A stretch of DNA of 64,000 bases from JANXLS01 sp037129555 (lineage in GTDB: Bacteria > Planctomycetota > SZUA-567 > H5-PLA8). The stretch lies in assembly GCA_037129555.1 (NCBI GenBank), contig JBAXUS010000001.1, positions 1 through 64,000 on the forward strand, given 5' to 3'. The translations under genes were made by a program, and so were the position numbers. The stretch's first letter is position 1; each line of letters opens with the position of its first letter. The notes under the pieces are model-generated. The model made no database searches. It was not told where the DNA came from and worked only from the letters and a program-made list of their open reading frames with translations. This document shows, piece after piece, positions 62,535 to 64,000 of this stretch.

Positions 62535-64000
62535 TCAAGTCACCGCCACACTGCGATGCCGAACGCATTTTCCAATCGAACATAACCAGTCCGGAATCCG
62601 CGCGGCCGTCTGTCGCAACACCTCGCGCTCGGATTCAGGCAATTCGTCCCACGTTACCAAATGCGGATGCACACGCCGGTTCGCATCCTTCCGCCCATCC
62701 TGTGTTTGGCCATACCGAAACCCCGCCAGCAGCCGCGACGCCATCCAGCGGCGATGCTCCATCCGCGCAAGTAACTCGATGTCCCCAGCCGAAAATGTGA
62801 ATGCTACCGGCGCAGTCTTCGCCGTGATCATCTCGCATCCGAGCGCGCGCAATTTGACCGGAACATGGTCCGCAGCCTGGCGATAAAAACCTTGAGATTC
62901 CTCGTCCAAGTCGTGCCAATGCGGGACTGGATGCGTCGCGTCGGCATGTGCGCGTCGGTCCTCGTGAATCGCCCGGGCAAGCCGCGCGCGATCTTTTTCG
63001 ACAACCTCTTTCTCCGAACAAAACGATCCGCCCACAACGAACGTGCGAATGCGCGCGCCGGTCGTCACGCGCGGATGTTCCGCCAACACCGCAAGCCCCG
63101 AATCGCGCTCCAGTCGCACCAGGATCGGCACACCGTGTTCCTTAAATACTTCCGCACACCGTAACGCGCTCGTCAAACTCAAACTATCCTCCGGCAGACA
63201 GACGATCACATTCAGCAATTGGTTCCGGTCACGCGCAAATCGCTCAATCGATTCGAGCACGTGCTGGGACTCAAAATCGTCGCTCACGAAGTCGACATCA
63301 CATACCGAATCGAATGCTGTGTGCCGCCCAAGAAAGTGCGACGAGTGCGCTTTCGCCAGTCGATCAATCACGGTGATCCGCAACTTTTTCCCGTTCGCAT
63401 AATGCCCCATTTGAGCCGCATGCAACGCCAGCATCTCGCCCATTTTTCCAAAACCGATCAACACAAGATGAACCGCCCGAGGATCGTCCGGCCTGATCCC
63501 CGCACCATCCAGCGGATGCGTTTTCAATGCGTGGCGCGCAGCGTTTTCATGGATATTAAAAATCCGGAACCGCGTCCCAGCGCTCTTCAATTCTCCGATG
63601 CCATGCGCGCGCAGCAGTCCGAACAATTTCAAGTTGTCGATATGCAGGTACATGTCAAGCGGCGGTTTTCCGACGGCACGCGTGACCATGGATTGCGCCA
63701 GAATCGCGACTTCCGCATTGACCCCATCTTCATCGCAGACCGCGAATAAAAGCCGCGCGCGATCCACGCCCGCCTTGCGCAGCGTCACCTCTTCCGTCGC
63801 ATCGCCCATGATCAAATGAGCGCCCAAATCCCGGCAATTTTCGAGCCGGTCGTTTTCCTTGTCCCACTCGACAAGCACGACCGGAACACCTCGCGAACGA
63901 AAGTCTTTGACCAGCGCGAAGCCCTTTCGGCTCAGCCCGCAGATCACGACGTGGCCGTTCAAAAACGACACGCGAGCAGAATGCAGCCGCTCCGCAAAAA
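62535..64000 (-). CDS. TrkA-N/RyR-domain protein, 5' end beyond window
   Basis: 478 residues are visible from a GTG at 63971, but the frame is open upstream to the window edge (FAERLHSARVS), so the N-terminus lies outside. There are two NAD-binding TrkA-N-like halves (GHVVICGLSRKGFALVKDF; LVLIGFGKMGEMLALHAAQMG). A C-terminal RyR domain follows (LLARMEHRRWMASRLLAGFRYGQ, then WDELPESEREVLRQTAARIP). Proteins of this type often have an ion-channel N-terminal part. It could be a regulated K+ channel or a nucleotide-sensing protein. Confidence 0.8.
   Translation of the reverse strand, partial: FAERLHSARVSFLNGHVVICGLSRKGFALVKDFRSRGVPVVLVEWDKENDRLENCRDLGAHLIMGDATEEVTLRKAGVDRARLLFAVCDEDGVNAEVAILAQSMVTRAVGKPPLDMYLHIDNLKLFGLLRAHGIGELKSAGTRFRIFNIHENAARHALKTHPLDGAGIRPDDPRAVHLVLIGFGKMGEMLALHAAQMGHYANGKKLRITVIDRLAKAHSSHFLGRHTAFDSVCDVDFVSDDFESQHVLESIERFARDRNQLLNVIVCLPEDSLSLTSALRCAEVFKEHGVPILVRLERDSGLAVLAEHPRVTTGARIRTFVVGGSFCSEKEVVEKDRARLARAIHEDRRAHADATHPVPHWHDLDEESQGFYRQAADHVPVKLRALGCEMITAKTAPVAFTFSAGDIELLARMEHRRWMASRLLAGFRYGQTQDGRKDANRRVHPHLVTWDELPESEREVLRQTAARIPDWLCSIGKCVRHRSVAVT

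Overview
The window looks like chromosomal DNA of a Planctomycetota (PVC superphylum) bacterium. The markers are a DUF1501 + PSD1 planctomycete cytochrome pair, Tat-type Gfo/Idh/MocA oxidoreductases, planctomycete-like EF-Tu, Ser/Thr kinases with N-terminal zinc ribbons, the PVC small basic protein, and intergenic palindromes of a type I associate with PVC genomes. kdsB, lpxK, an MCE/Mla-type transport operon, an outer-membrane-type beta-barrel and a GspF-like protein point to a Gram-negative envelope.

Layout. 1-4.6 kb is a disturbed accessory region: an orphan sensor kinase flanked by copies of a small two-TM family (sharing HLSTAIV), a duplicated leader plus start, a 21-bp tandem repeat and dispersed palindromes. 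4.6-7.0 kb holds a Ser/Thr kinase and an oxidoreductase. 7.2-14.3 kb is an MCE lipid-transport operon: permease, 37-residue membrane peptide, ATPase with a long tail, and three ~500-residue MCE proteins. 14.5-16.6 kb has a zinc-ribbon/TM/PA14 protein and kdsB. 16.7-24.7 kb is a secreted carbohydrate-type block (oxidoreductase, SGNH esterase, DUF1501, PSD1, alpha/beta hydrolase). 24.7-27.3 kb carries gspF/pilC-like, fecR-like and an ECF sigma factor, divergent from a VWA protein and a histidine kinase/response regulator pair (27.5-31.2 kb). 31.2-37.5 kb is mixed metabolism: YtxJ-like protein, thioesterase, lpxK, birA, acyl-CoA dehydrogenase and two secreted proteins. 37.6-42.1 kb has a PIN protein with a small partner, a 1075-residue kinase and acpS.

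42.5-49.3 kb is the translation cluster tRNA-Thr, tuf, rpmG, tRNA-Trp, secE, nusG, rplK, rplA, rplJ, rplL. Two AT-rich small genes sit between rplK and rplA. rplL ends at a strong terminator and rpoBC do not follow.

49.4-60.7 kb is rich in secreted redox proteins: rhodanese, a TIG-repeat protein with a haem-binding N-terminus, a 13-haem lipoprotein next to a beta-barrel protein, and divergent 8-haem and 4-haem cytochromes. Together they resemble a porin-cytochrome electron conduit; this is inference from sequence and order. The window ends with a sarcosine-oxidase-type flavoprotein, the PVC small basic protein and a TrkA-N/RyR protein cut by the right edge.
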